A DNA stretch of 64,000 nucleotides from a virus: positions 1 through 64,000 of the IMG/VR virus record IMGVR_UViG_3300042307_001176. The stretch is one strand, 5' to 3'. The first letter of the stretch is position 1; each line of letters begins with the position of its first letter. Under the pieces are notes generated by a model. That model did not search any database, had not been told where the DNA came from, and was given only the letters and a program-made list of their open reading frames with translations. The translations under genes were made by a program, and so were the position numbers. Of the stretch, positions 1 through 8,594 are shown in pieces.

Positions 1-8
1 AATTAAAT

Positions 9-518
9 ATGAAACACGTAAAATTATTTGAACAATTTATGAGTTCAGATTCTTCTGCTACTTATAAGGACGTTACAAGAATGGGAGAATCAGTATTCTT
101 ATTCCATGAAGAAGACTCAATTTGGTATGGTATATTTCCAAATGATGTTGCAGAGGAACTTAGAGATGTTTCCGAATCCTATAAAGAAGTTGCAGTTAAG
201 TTTGGATCGGATGAGAATTTATACGACATTTTGATTGACGGAAGAGAAGGACTTGCTTATATCGAATGGGAGAGTCAAAATGAATGGAGAGCTTGCACCA
301 CAGGAGAAATTAATGTGGATGATTACGAATACATTACTATGCCAGACGGAACGGATGTGGAGACAAAAGGCACACCGAAATATGGAGGTCTTCCTTTATT
401 TGCTTTAGAAAGAGGAATGATCACTCATTATCAAGGAAACAATGGAACAGAATCTATGTCTGTTGACGATTTCTTTGATCATTTAGATGACGAAAGCGAT
501 AATTGGGCTGGTATGTAA
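9..518 (+). CDS. putative capsid-targeted protein, function unknown
   Basis: This 169-residue protein is not recognised beyond its first ten residues, MKHVKLFEQF. They match a short N-terminal signature seen on about 18 proteins in this window and resemble the capsid-targeting sequence of T4 internal proteins. A KLFE stretch could serve as an [I/L]-x-E prohead-protease site, but a clearer site is missing here. The body is acidic, ends in an Asp-rich tail and shows no membrane segment. A hairpin terminator follows the stop. Packaging in the virion is inferred from the N-terminus only. Confidence 0.75.
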   Translation: MKHVKLFEQFMSSDSSATYKDVTRMGESVFLFHEEDSIWYGIFPNDVAEELRDVSESYKEVAVKFGSDENLYDILIDGREGLAYIEWESQNEWRACTTGEINVDDYEYITMPDGTDVETKGTPKYGGLPLFALERGMITHYQGNNGTESMSVDDFFDHLDDESDNWAGM

Positions 519-541
519 TCTCAGGATCTAAATAATATATT

Positions 542-566
542 AAGCCAGCTTCTAGCTGGCTTTTTT
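542..566 (+). terminator. Rho-independent terminator
   Basis: An 8-bp stem (AAGCCAGC / GCTGGCTT) with a 5-nt loop runs into a T tract. It closes the transcript of the gene ending at 518. The T tract continues into TTGTGCGA, a tail also seen after the hairpin near 18860 and near 29030. Confidence 0.85.
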
Positions 567-610
567 GTGCGACAATAGTTTGCCCTCCGGGCTTTTAGAT
601 TTTTCTACAC

Positions 611-690
611 ACTTTGGAAGTGGCCCAGGGGGCCTTTAGCCTTAGATGGCTTGGAATTCTCTTTGGTTATGTGTGGATATATAAGATATG
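611..690 (+). repeat. leader repeat, copy A
   Basis: About 80 bp that recur, with small changes, at 1204-1281. Shared blocks are ACTTTGG, TGGCCCAGGGG, AGATGGCTT.GAATTCTC, TATGTGTG and GATATATAAGATATG. The GGCCcaggGGGCC part can form a hairpin. Both copies end at the start codon of similar-sized genes, so this looks like a duplicated gene together with its 5' control region. Confidence 0.7.
676..687 (+). promoter_or_regulatory. late-type promoter motif GATATATAAGAT
   Basis: A member of the recurrent GATATATA[A/G] family, directly before the ATG at 688. It resembles the T4 late box TATAAATA. Its closeness to the start codon would give a leaderless or very short-leader mRNA. Confidence 0.5.
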
Positions 691-1173
691 ATTTACTTTG
701 TTAATGCTTGGGAGATTACAGATGGATCTGCAGGACCGTATCGCACTTATAGATTATATTCCGGTGATTCTCCTGATGAAATAAAATTTAATTTAGTTAG
801 AGATTTAAAAGACACATGGCTTGATGTTTCTAAGAAGATTGATAATTTTAAGAATCCCACTAATATGGATTTCGGACAGATCGGTGATTTCTTCACCGAT
901 GTTATAGATGGGAAGGATGATTACATAACGGATTGTCACATAGAAATTAGTGCACCTTATACTAATATACAAGAGGCTGCGAGATTTTATGGAAATCATT
1001 TGGATGATGATGAGGAGTTTCCTGATGCTGAATTGGAATTTTACTCTTATGGTGAATTCGCTAAAGAATTGGAGAAAGTGCTTCCTCTACTAAGTGCTTT
1101 AGTTAGGGACTATAATGTCCATATTAGTCCAGATATAGTTACCCGTCTTTTAGCAAGAGGACTGATAAAATGA
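688..1173 (+). CDS. hypothetical protein, possible paralogue of the next gene
   Basis: This 161-residue acidic protein is not recognised. It lacks the MKH-type N-terminus. Its length, its Asp-rich middle and its C-terminus (LLARGLIK, compared with MIKRGII) resemble the protein at 1279-1800, and the two genes carry nearly the same leader. The simplest reading is an old tandem duplication. The start is fixed by the conserved GATATATAAGATATG junction. No signal peptide or membrane segment is visible. Confidence 0.7.
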   Translation: MIYFVNAWEITDGSAGPYRTYRLYSGDSPDEIKFNLVRDLKDTWLDVSKKIDNFKNPTNMDFGQIGDFFTDVIDGKDDYITDCHIEISAPYTNIQEAARFYGNHLDDDEEFPDAELEFYSYGEFAKELEKVLPLLSALVRDYNVHISPDIVTRLLARGLIK

Positions 1174-1203
1174 TCACATTTTTTATTCGAAGAAAATATT
1201 CTT

Positions 1204-1281
1204 AACTTTGGATATGGCCCAGGGGCCGTGATCTAAGATGGCTTAGAATTCTCTTGAATTATGTGTGATATATAAGATATG
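1204..1281 (+). repeat. leader repeat, copy B
   Basis: Second copy of the leader at 611-690, ending at the ATG at 1279. The GGCCCAGGGGCC hairpin, the AGATGGCTTAGAATTCTC block and the GATATATAAGATATG end are kept while the spacers differ. Conservation in non-coding DNA suggests a function in RNA structure or transcription. Confidence 0.7.
1267..1278 (+). promoter_or_regulatory. late-type promoter motif GATATATAAGAT
   Basis: Identical to the motif at 676-687 and in the same position, touching the ATG of the gene at 1279. Confidence 0.5.
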
Positions 1282-1800
1282 AAAGGATGGATTATAGATT
1301 ACCAGGCCAATGGGGGTCCTGATTACACTTTTAGAAAGATCATGGTTATCATTGATAAGGATGAAGAATCTGCTAAGAAAATATTTATAGAGCATGATGA
1401 GTATCCTAATGGCGAAGATTATTTGTTATGGGGATTTGAGGCGATGGTTACTGAGATAGTTGAAGAGGATCCAGAAGAGTATATGACTGGTGCTGGTTGG
1501 TCAATGAGTGTTAATTCGTATGATTATTATGAACGTGTCTCTTCTAATGAGCCATCGTATAAAGATTTTTATTTCGATACGGAGGATCCTAGTATTAAAG
1601 ATTTATATGATAGTATGGTTGCTATACTTCCTTCTATCAATGATTATATCAAGGATAAAATCGGAATAAGTTCACATTATAAAATTGATGATTTAATAGA
1701 AAGTATTGATTTAGATAATGGTGAATTTGAATTTCTTCTAGTTCCTGGAATTTCTCCTGTGTCTATTTTAAAGACTATGATTAAAAGAGGCATCATTTAG
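1279..1800 (+). CDS. hypothetical protein, possible paralogue of the previous gene
   Basis: This 173-residue acidic protein is not recognised. Sequence similarity to the 688-1173 product is weak but the ends and overall build agree, and the leaders are clearly duplicated. No transmembrane helix or known catalytic motif is visible. It could belong to the same virion-cargo transcription unit as its neighbours, although it lacks the shared N-terminus. Confidence 0.7.
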   Translation: MKGWIIDYQANGGPDYTFRKIMVIIDKDEESAKKIFIEHDEYPNGEDYLLWGFEAMVTEIVEEDPEEYMTGAGWSMSVNSYDYYERVSSNEPSYKDFYFDTEDPSIKDLYDSMVAILPSINDYIKDKIGISSHYKIDDLIESIDLDNGEFEFLLVPGISPVSILKTMIKRGII

Positions 1801-1884
1801 ATCTATATTGAGGCTGTTAAGGGTTATAGAAAAAATTGTATCATTTGGGTTTATTTTTATTTACTAGGAATATTCTTAATCTTG

Positions 1885-1901
1885 GATATATAATATAGCA
1901 T
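1885..1901 (+). promoter_or_regulatory. late-type promoter motif
   Basis: GATATATAATATAGCAT immediately before the ATG at 1902, of the same family as at 676 and 1267. Confidence 0.5.
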
Positions 1902-2441
1902 ATGAAACACATTAGAATATTTGAATCATTTAATCTTAGCGAAGCAGGTACTGGATACAATTCGTGGAAGGCGTATGGAGATATTAATGATCTAGCTGAT
2001 ACACTTAATAAAAAAATAACCTTCGAAAGAAATATTAGAGCTACTTTTAAAGGAATTCCAGGAATGGAGAAGATTATGGCTAAAGCTAGAATGATAATGC
2101 CTGTTATTGTAAAGAATGCTTGGGACTTCCATAAATTTATGGAGGTATTTGATATATTAGGTAATCCTCCTATGGGCGTATTTGATTTATCTACATCTTC
2201 TGATTTAAGTTCATTAGAATCTCTTAATGATGCTGCTGAAGGATTCTATGTGTTACGCAATAGTACTATGGTGGATACGAATATTTTAAATAGGATTGGA
2301 CAAAAATCGCCTGAAGCTGTTTTTATTAAGATTGAAGAACGTAAATTATCATCTAGTGAAACTGATGAAGCTGTAAGATATGCTCAAGCAGGTAACTATG
2401 TGATGCTACAAGAAGACCCGGATTTCTTTATATTATTATAG
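1902..2441 (+). CDS. putative capsid-targeted protein, function unknown
   Basis: This 179-residue protein begins MKHIRIFESFNLSE-AG, a good fit to a T4-type capsid-targeting peptide ending in an L-x-E prohead-protease site after residue 14. The remainder has no recognised motif. A stretch near residues 120-150 (YVLRNSTMVDTNI) recalls surface-exposed sheet, but nothing diagnostic is seen. The 3' end overlaps the convergent minus-strand gene by 6 nt. Confidence 0.75.
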   Translation: MKHIRIFESFNLSEAGTGYNSWKAYGDINDLADTLNKKITFERNIRATFKGIPGMEKIMAKARMIMPVIVKNAWDFHKFMEVFDILGNPPMGVFDLSTSSDLSSLESLNDAAEGFYVLRNSTMVDTNILNRIGQKSPEAVFIKIEERKLSSSETDEAVRYAQAGNYVMLQEDPDFFILL

Positions 2442-2996
2442 GCTTTTTAACCTATCTAAAGGAAATCTCTCAATAGAATATTTAGTTACAATAGCACTAG
2501 AATCCCTTAGGCTTTGCATCAAGTTATTGTATACGTCTGAGATGTCTACGGTTTTTGTAATGATCATTCCTGCTTCTTGAGCTTTCTTCGCTATGAAGTT
2601 GGCATATATCTTAGATCTTCTTTCGTCTCCTTGAGATTCAGATTTAGCTACCACTATAATAGATGCTAGGTCTCCTCCTTTGCTTCTTTCTTTAGCCCAT
2701 TCCTTTACTGCCCACCACACACTTCCCATAACATCCTGCATGTTGTTTCTTCCTGTGAGTGAGTCTGAGTATTCTGTGTCTGTGATTTTTGATTTAGATG
2801 CAAAATGTATTTCCAGAGTGGCTGTGTTGTCTTCCCACCTTCTCACCATGATGAACACTTTGTATATAGCTCCGTCTATTTCAAATTCGTATGTGATATC
2901 TTCATCTCTTGCTGGGATTCTATTTATGACATTGATGTCTGGGATTGTGTCCCACATCTCATTAATGAATTTGGAGTATTGAAAAATATTTTTCAT
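2436..2996 (-). CDS. putative capsid-targeted protein, function unknown
   Basis: I place the start at the ATG at 2996, giving 186 residues. An upstream in-frame codon at 3041 would add 15 residues, but it would read through the divergent promoter and move the signature MKNIFQYSKFINE-M away from the N-terminus. That signature ends in a clean I-x-E cleavage site at residue 13. The body (alternating strands and helices, IIVVAKSESQGD near the middle) could be a small nuclease-like or Rossmann-like fold, but no catalytic set is certain. Confidence 0.7.
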   Translation of the reverse strand: MKNIFQYSKFINEMWDTIPDINVINRIPARDEDITYEFEIDGAIYKVFIMVRRWEDNTATLEIHFASKSKITDTEYSDSLTGRNNMQDVMGSVWWAVKEWAKERSKGGDLASIIVVAKSESQGDERRSKIYANFIAKKAQEAGMIITKTVDISDVYNNLMQSLRDSSAIVTKYSIERFPLDRLKSL

Positions 2997-3028
2997 TCTA
3001 TTATATATCTTTTTTTGATATATAGCAT
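2997..3028. promoter_or_regulatory. divergent pair of late-type promoter motifs
   Basis: Two copies of the motif lie back to back: AGATATATAATAGA on the minus strand before the ATG at 2996 and GATATATAGCAT on the plus strand before the ATG at 3029. Only 32 nt separate the two start codons, so both genes must start transcription within this interval. This supports the motif being the promoter itself. Confidence 0.6.
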
Positions 3029-3469
3029 ATGATATTAGCATACGATAAATTTATACTCGAAAAAAAAGGACCTTGCTGGGCTGGCTACAAGCAAATTGGA
3101 ACCAAAGATAAAGACGGTAGACCTGTACCTAACTGTGTGAAAGAAAATTCCGGGGTAAACGAGGAAAAAGAGACCATTCAAGAATTTGCAGAAAATAGAT
3201 TAGCAGGTGCAACAAAAATATCTAAGGCTGCAAAAGAAAAAGGTGGCGATGCTTTATTAACATATCATCATTTTCATGTTAAACTTCCTTATTACCAAAA
3301 AAGTGTAGATGGCGAATTAGATATGGAGTCTCTTAAATCTGAGTATGACGATTTACTTACAGATCTTTATGAAGCCACTAGAAACTCTATGAATATATCT
3401 CAGGTGAAATTTCAAGAGCTTGTAGGTAAAATAGAGGTTGTAGGAGAGTTACTAATTGAAAATAAATAA
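3029..3469 (+). CDS. putative capsid-targeted protein with PCW-x-GY...PNCV motif
   Basis: This 146-residue protein begins MILAYDKFILE-KKG, with an I-x-E site after residue 11. It is followed at residues 14-36 by the pattern GPCWAGYKQIG...PVPNCV. Short PCW.GY...VPNCV modules recur in T4-like phage structural proteins and other phage proteins of unknown role. The C-terminal half is helical. No enzyme motif is seen. Presence in the particle is inferred. Confidence 0.75.
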   Translation: MILAYDKFILEKKGPCWAGYKQIGTKDKDGRPVPNCVKENSGVNEEKETIQEFAENRLAGATKISKAAKEKGGDALLTYHHFHVKLPYYQKSVDGELDMESLKSEYDDLLTDLYEATRNSMNISQVKFQELVGKIEVVGELLIENK

Positions 3470-3488
3470 ATAAAATTCTCGTAAAATC

Positions 3489-3512
3489 AAAAAGACCTTA
3501 GGGTCTTTTTTT
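3489..3512 (+). terminator. Rho-independent terminator
   Basis: Stem AAAGACC / GGTCTTT with a TTAG loop followed by a T tract, downstream of the gene ending at 3469. Confidence 0.8.
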
Positions 3513-3527
3513 GTGTGATAATAATTA

Positions 3528-3540
3528 GATATATAGTAGT
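3528..3540 (+). promoter_or_regulatory. late-type promoter motif
   Basis: GATATATAGTAGT directly before the ATG at 3541, just after a terminator, so it must serve the next gene. Confidence 0.55.
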
Positions 3541-4788
3541 ATGAAACATCTTAAGTCATTTGCACTTTTTGAAAGTAAGACGCACAGTTTAGAGCTTCCT
3601 ACGAATGAGAATGAGTTAGCTAAATTAAAACAAATGCCATCCTTTAGAAATTTACAATCTCTAATACCCAGAATGGTAATCGACCTTAATATAATTAGAG
3701 GAGGTTCTATTAGAATAGATGGACCTTCGTATGATTTTAAGATCACTAAGAATGGTGTTTTTTATTATGGTGCTTATCAAGTGGGACCACAGAATGCTAA
3801 ATTGGATACATGGGATAAAGTTTTTGATTATGTGTACATTTATTATTTGGCTAATGCTTTATCAAGAGGAGTAAAATCTTCTGAATTTGAAGATTTTGTT
3901 TTTGGCGGAATTATTGGTAGTAACACATATAATAAGATAAAGGGCAACAAATTTTATCAAAATGTATTAGAACTTAGTAGAAAATATAATGGGGATTTAG
4001 CAGATCAAGCTGTTACTAAAGCGATGGCGGAATCAGATAAATATATTAGTGATCCCATGAAGGTTTTAGAGACTCCTTCATATAAGTTTTTCGATTCTAT
4101 TTTAGATTTCTCTCCTAGTATTTCTGATAATGATCCTTACGAATTAGTGGTCACATTAAAAAACGTAACACCGCTAGGAGTTTTTAATAAAGGCGAAGGA
4201 CTATTTCTTAATAGTAAAATAGATATCACATTAGAAGGATCTCCTGAGGTTGGAACTTTTAAAACGAAGGTTAAAACATTCAAAGGTTTAGATAAAGCAT
4301 TTCTAAATAAAATTAAAGAATTCTCTAAACAGACTATCGCAACATGGAGAATGGATGAGATTTCTGTAATAAAATCTAATACCGCTATTCAGATATTAAA
4401 AGATATTATAGCAGCATATGAATCCGGTGATTCCTACACCCCCGATCCTTTAGATATGGTCAAGGCGAAAATTTTAGAAGTGTTAAATAATTGGGATTAT
4501 AATAAGATAGAAGAATTCTTTAAAACTGTTTCTGAATTATTAGGTGATAAAGATCTAAGAGTGATTGTTGAGGAATATGCTAATAGTGAATCTGGTAAAT
4601 CTAAGATGCGTAAGATGTTATTAGATTTAAAAAATAATAATGTATTAGATTATGCTAAAGTGGGTAAAGAATGGGGTAACAATCCAATTTTTGCTGATGT
4701 ATTTAGCGATATAATGAGAGACGATGCTAGTATGATAAAAGGAGGATCTATGATGAGAAGATTTGGATTCGGAGATGATAAGAATTAA
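3541..4788 (+). CDS. putative capsid-targeted protein, 415 residues
   Basis: One of the larger proteins with the shared N-terminus (MKHLKSFALFE-S; L-F-E is a possible cleavage site at residue 11). The rest is mixed alpha/beta, ending in a Met/Gly-rich tail (KGGSMMRRFGFGDD). No membrane segment, signal peptide or catalytic motif stands out. It has its own promoter and is followed after 12 nt by another gene of the same class. Confidence 0.75.
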   Translation: MKHLKSFALFESKTHSLELPTNENELAKLKQMPSFRNLQSLIPRMVIDLNIIRGGSIRIDGPSYDFKITKNGVFYYGAYQVGPQNAKLDTWDKVFDYVYIYYLANALSRGVKSSEFEDFVFGGIIGSNTYNKIKGNKFYQNVLELSRKYNGDLADQAVTKAMAESDKYISDPMKVLETPSYKFFDSILDFSPSISDNDPYELVVTLKNVTPLGVFNKGEGLFLNSKIDITLEGSPEVGTFKTKVKTFKGLDKAFLNKIKEFSKQTIATWRMDEISVIKSNTAIQILKDIIAAYESGDSYTPDPLDMVKAKILEVLNNWDYNKIEEFFKTVSELLGDKDLRVIVEEYANSESGKSKMRKMLLDLKNNNVLDYAKVGKEWGNNPIFADVFSDIMRDDASMIKGGSMMRRFGFGDDKN

Positions 4789-4800
4789 ATTGGATAAATT

Positions 4801-5523
4801 ATGAAACATATAAAACTATTTGAAGCTTTTTTAGCTAAGAAAAATCCGGTCTATAAAAAACCAGAGTATGAGTTTAAAGAATTCTACCGAGTTTTTAAGA
4901 ATTATCCGGAGTTAAAGGCTCTTCTTCCTTCTGATATTGATCAGAAGATATTTGACATCAAAGCAGACGGATTTAATGGCGAGCCTAAATGGTTAGAAAA
5001 ACACGTAGATCCACCTAGTAAGTCTGACGAGATCACAACTGAAGCACTTTTAATACTAGCGGAGCAGAATGACCCAAGGTTTATTCCCCTTATTATTTGG
5101 TGTCGTGAATTGTTTGAACAAGGGGAGATGGAAAAGATGCCTTTAGATTATATACGTCCAAGATTAAGTTCTAATTTTAAGAATCACGATTGGGATGCTT
5201 TAGAAAAAAATCCAGATTTTTTAGATGAATGTGAGAGAGAATACAATAAAGCAATCGCTGCAGGATTAGATGATGCGACTATTAGTAACACATTAGGTCT
5301 TGTACAGAAGTATCCTGATATCACTATAAACATGGCTCAATTCTGGATTTACATAAAAGGATCAATAGCTCATTTTAATCGTGTCGAAGCCAGCGGAGGA
5401 GAATTACCTTGTACTCAGTTTATACTATATAGAGGTAACTATTACACTGTGGGTGGTAGAAGAAGAATGTTCTGGCATTTCTATAATCATGTTGATCCTA
5501 CTGTTTGGGTAATAGGTATATAA
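4801..5523 (+). CDS. putative capsid-targeted protein, function unknown
   Basis: This 240-residue protein begins MKHIKLFEAFLAKK. The L-F-E at residues 6-8 is a possible protease site. The middle is helical with many acidic and aromatic residues. The C-terminus is basic (GGRRRMFWHFYNHV). It is not recognised. It follows the 3541 gene at 12 nt and probably shares its transcript. Confidence 0.72.
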   Translation: MKHIKLFEAFLAKKNPVYKKPEYEFKEFYRVFKNYPELKALLPSDIDQKIFDIKADGFNGEPKWLEKHVDPPSKSDEITTEALLILAEQNDPRFIPLIIWCRELFEQGEMEKMPLDYIRPRLSSNFKNHDWDALEKNPDFLDECEREYNKAIAAGLDDATISNTLGLVQKYPDITINMAQFWIYIKGSIAHFNRVEASGGELPCTQFILYRGNYYTVGGRRRMFWHFYNHVDPTVWVIGI

Positions 5524-5541
5524 TAATATAAAGAAATAAAT

Positions 5542-5949
5542 ATGAGAACCTTAAAAATTGGTCATATTGAATTAATCCCAATTGAGCCAAATAAGAGTTA
5601 CTTTCATTGTTATAGTGATCTTAAAGATTATTTAAGTGAATTGGGTTCCGAATATAAATTCACTTTAGTAGATGTTAGCTCGTATATAGTAGATGAATTT
5701 AGTAAATTAAAAATTTATCGAAATTTTAGTGATCTATACCAAGTTAGTGTCGTGACCCAAATTGATGTTGTTACAGATGATGGGAATTTGGTTATGATAG
5801 ATGACGAGGATGAAATAGAGAACTTTCATAAAGGAAAGGAATGTTATGGATTTGATGAAGATGGTGAAGAATCTGATGTTCATATGGACAGTTGTCAATC
5901 ATTTGAAGATACTGGATATTATTACTGTTTTATATATAGAAAAATATGA
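5542..5949 (+). CDS. hypothetical protein, tandem paralogue 1
   Basis: This 135-residue acidic protein is clearly related to the next product: the starts are MRTLKIGHIELIPIE and MSTLKLGHIELIPIH, and the Asp/Glu-rich centre, the YGFDEDGEE / YGYDGDGGEI block and the ends are alike. The two genes overlap by 4 nt (ATGA). The family is not recognised and the protein looks cytosolic. Confidence 0.72.
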   Translation: MRTLKIGHIELIPIEPNKSYFHCYSDLKDYLSELGSEYKFTLVDVSSYIVDEFSKLKIYRNFSDLYQVSVVTQIDVVTDDGNLVMIDDEDEIENFHKGKECYGFDEDGEESDVHMDSCQSFEDTGYYYCFIYRKI

Positions 5950-6356
5950 GTACATTAAAACTTGGCCATATAGAATTGATTCCTATACATAGAGATTTCT
6001 CTAGCTATAAAGAATTCTTGGATTGGGGTGATTCACTGAGCGATGGTTTGAAAAGAGCTAATTACAAACAATCAAAATATATAATCAGCTTAAAGAAATT
6101 AGGTGTTTTTGATCATATCAAGAATAATTACTCAGTGACACTCACTAGTGAAATAGTATTACAAGTTGATAGTGATTTCGGATATGGATCAAGTGTATTA
6201 ATCGATGATCCTATAGAGGTTGAAAAATTTCTTAATTCAGAAGATGCAGTAGGGTATGATGGAGATGGTGGTGAGATTGACTTGAACAGGGATCAGGCTA
6301 AAATTATAGATTGGTCAGAGGAATCGAGTATATCATTTATTATAAGGACAATATAA
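5946..6356 (+). CDS. hypothetical protein, tandem paralogue 2
   Basis: This 136-residue paralogue of the preceding gene has a start codon that overlaps that gene's stop. Both share an N-terminal GHIELIPI block and an acidic D-x-D-G-x-E patch near residue 110. The function is unknown. Confidence 0.72.
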   Translation: MSTLKLGHIELIPIHRDFSSYKEFLDWGDSLSDGLKRANYKQSKYIISLKKLGVFDHIKNNYSVTLTSEIVLQVDSDFGYGSSVLIDDPIEVEKFLNSEDAVGYDGDGGEIDLNRDQAKIIDWSEESSISFIIRTI

Positions 6357-6429
6357 ATCAATTTAATTCAGTTTCACGTTAAAATAAGATTACTTTTTAC
6401 TAATTCGTATCTTCTCTTAATTTTTTAGG

Positions 6430-6441
6430 AATATATAAATA
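6430..6441 (+). promoter_or_regulatory. late-type promoter motif
   Basis: AATATATAAATA contains the exact T4 late box TATAAATA. It lies 32 nt before the glycosyltransferase start at 6474, so this copy would give a normal leader rather than a leaderless mRNA. Confidence 0.5.
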
Positions 6442-6473
6442 AATGGGGGATTTCCTAAAAAATAAATAATCGA

Positions 6474-7199
6474 ATGATTAAATTATCGGATCAATTAACT
6501 ATCGTTATTCCTTGTAAAAACGAAAAGAATACCATTCTAAAAACCTTAGACCTTTTAAATTATCAATCAGGTATTAATGGTGTTAAAGTTATTGTTTGTG
6601 ACGCTTCTAATGACGGTGTAACAAAGCAAGATTTAATCGAAAGATTAGAGTATGGACGCACGACAGATATGTTTGATCTTCATTTAATGGACGGGGGACT
6701 TCCCGCAAAGGCAAGAAACAACGGATTTAAACTAGTTACAACACCATATGTTCTATTCATGGATGCAGATGTATTTCTGTTAGATCCCAAAGTGATTATC
6801 AGATCTATTATAAAAATAAACAAATACGTATTAGATTTAGTCACCACTAAATTTAGATCTGACAATGGTAAATATAATTATGTCTATAAGACATTCGATT
6901 TAATACAAATGGCATCTAAATGGACCACTCCTTTTTGTCTTGGTGGTTATATGTTAGTGAGATCAAATACTTTCAAAGAAATTGGAGGATTTGACGAGGA
7001 TATAAAAGTTGCAGAGGATTATATTTTTTCCAAACAAATAACACCAAAAAAATTCGGAAGAATAAACAATATTGTGTACACTCCTCCTAGAAGATTCGAA
7101 TCCAAAGGAATATGGTATATGCTAAAGTTGATGCTGGGATCTTTCTTTAACAGCAACAATAAGAAGTTTTTTGAAAGTGATAAAGGGTATTGGAAATGA
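6474..7199 (+). CDS. family 2 glycosyltransferase
   Basis: A GT-A fold glycosyltransferase of 241 residues. The nucleotide-sugar site opens with TIVIPCKNEKNTI (residues 9-21), the metal-binding DAD is at 97-99 (FMDADVF), and the acceptor-side motif GGFDED with an ED pair follows at 171-182. It is shorter than many bacterial GT2 enzymes and has only a weakly hydrophobic C-terminus, so it may be soluble or peripheral. It overlaps the next gene by 4 nt, which suggests joint action on a cell-surface or phage glycan. The sugar and acceptor cannot be read from the sequence. Confidence 0.9.
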   Translation: MIKLSDQLTIVIPCKNEKNTILKTLDLLNYQSGINGVKVIVCDASNDGVTKQDLIERLEYGRTTDMFDLHLMDGGLPAKARNNGFKLVTTPYVLFMDADVFLLDPKVIIRSIIKINKYVLDLVTTKFRSDNGKYNYVYKTFDLIQMASKWTTPFCLGGYMLVRSNTFKEIGGFDEDIKVAEDYIFSKQITPKKFGRINNIVYTPPRRFESKGIWYMLKLMLGSFFNSNNKKFFESDKGYWK

Positions 7200-7909
7200 A
7201 AAAGTGGAGAACTATAATAATGAGCGACTTGCATCTAGGAGCAAGACAATCACAGACTGATAAGATTATAAAATTTCTAGAAGAGAATGAATCAGAGACT
7301 CTAATACTTAATGGAGACATTATAGATGGATGGGCATTGAAAGGAAGCAATAAATGGAAACCTGAATGCACAAAGGTGTTCAGAAAGTTTATGAAAAGAT
7401 CTGAGAAAGACACTAAGGTGATTTACATCAGAGGTAACCATGATGATTTTCTAAAACCATTTATTCCATTCACTTTAAATAATATAGAGATTGTTAGAAA
7501 GTACACACACATAGGAGCAGACGGTAGAAGTTATTATTGCTTTCATGGAGATGTTCTAGATTTTGTTATTATGAAAGTGAGATGGCTAGCAGTTGTTGGT
7601 GGATGGTCTTATGATTTCGTAATCAGATTAAACACTTTATACAACTTCATAAGAAAAAAATTTAATCTCCCTTACTATTCATTGGCAAAGACAATTAAAC
7701 AGTCAGTAAAGGGTGCAATTAACTTCATAGACGACTTTGAAAAAAATGCTAAGGGATTAACAAGGGAGAAAGGGTATGATGTTGCAGTATGTGGACATAT
7801 ACACCAACCAAAACTAGAGTCTGATTATATGAATAGCGGAGATTTCTGTGAGAATACCACATGTCTTGTGGAAGACTTCGAAGGTAAATGGTACATTATA
7901 GAAACATAG
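7196..7909 (+). CDS. LpxH-like metallophosphoesterase
   Basis: This 237-residue calcineurin-like phosphoesterase carries the metal ligands in order: SDLHLG (10-15), NGDIID (39-44), GNHDD (80-84), FHGDVLD (117-123) and GHIHQ (200-204). The pattern SDLHLG...GDIID...GNHDD resembles the UDP-2,3-diacylglucosamine diphosphatase group. I chose the ATG at 7196, which overlaps the previous stop (ATGA), instead of a TTG 6 nt upstream. Coupling to a GT2 gene suggests work on a lipid-linked or surface sugar. The exact substrate is open. Confidence 0.88.
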   Translation: MKKWRTIIMSDLHLGARQSQTDKIIKFLEENESETLILNGDIIDGWALKGSNKWKPECTKVFRKFMKRSEKDTKVIYIRGNHDDFLKPFIPFTLNNIEIVRKYTHIGADGRSYYCFHGDVLDFVIMKVRWLAVVGGWSYDFVIRLNTLYNFIRKKFNLPYYSLAKTIKQSVKGAINFIDDFEKNAKGLTREKGYDVAVCGHIHQPKLESDYMNSGDFCENTTCLVEDFEGKWYIIET

Positions 7910-7940
7910 AATATCTTAAATCTAATATATAATTCATAGA

Positions 7941-7952
7941 GATATATAGTAT
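7941..7952 (+). promoter_or_regulatory. late-type promoter motif
   Basis: GATATATAGTAT touching the ATG at 7953. A second ATATATAAT sits about 15 nt upstream. Confidence 0.55.
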
Positions 7953-8591
7953 ATGAAGCATATTAAATCAATAGACCAATTTATTAATGAACAATTATTT
8001 CCGGATGCTAACATACTTGCTAAAGCATTAGGCTTCGGAGATAAATCAGAGGAGACCTCGACTTCTACTCCTAGCGGTCCTGTATCTCCTACAAGAAATG
8101 ATGAGTCTTCTTGTCCAAATAATGACTGTTGGACTCATTTTGGAAAGGAAGCATTTTGGAATGGGGTAAGTAAAGTTAACGATAAAACAGTTCCTAAGAT
8201 TGCTATAAATAAAACTCCTACCGCTTTTAATATTATTTATGATGGCCCACAATCCGGATTTCTTCTTAAACATGCTAAAGGAGGTAAAGGAGATACCATA
8301 CATCAGCTTCTGAATGTGCTAACTTTAGAATTAAATGAATACCTTAAAACTATTAGTGCCAAGCCAGATATTAAAAATATTAAAATGGAATTAGGAGGAA
8401 ATAAGTTAGTTGTGTCTGTTCCTTTAACAAAGATCCAAGATGGCAAACATTATGAGATAGCAAGAAGAGGAGGATTAGGTCATTCTGGCGATTATAGCGG
8501 ACTTGAAAAATATGAAGGTAAAGAAGGCTATGAAGAGGTTATACATAAATCTGGAAATCTCACCGAAAAATTCGTAACTGCAATAGCATAA
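7953..8591 (+). CDS. putative capsid-targeted protein, function unknown
   Basis: This 212-residue protein starts MKHIKSIDQFINE-QLF, one of the best matches to a capsid-targeting peptide with an I-x-E site at residue 13. A Ser/Thr/Pro linker (about residues 33-50) with a C-x4-C pair at its end leads into a compact domain of unknown type. The same NEQLF junction occurs in the proteins at 36907 and 37626. No membrane segment is seen. Confidence 0.78.
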   Translation: MKHIKSIDQFINEQLFPDANILAKALGFGDKSEETSTSTPSGPVSPTRNDESSCPNNDCWTHFGKEAFWNGVSKVNDKTVPKIAINKTPTAFNIIYDGPQSGFLLKHAKGGKGDTIHQLLNVLTLELNEYLKTISAKPDIKNIKMELGGNKLVVSVPLTKIQDGKHYEIARRGGLGHSGDYSGLEKYEGKEGYEEVIHKSGNLTEKFVTAIA

Positions 8592-8594
8592 TAT

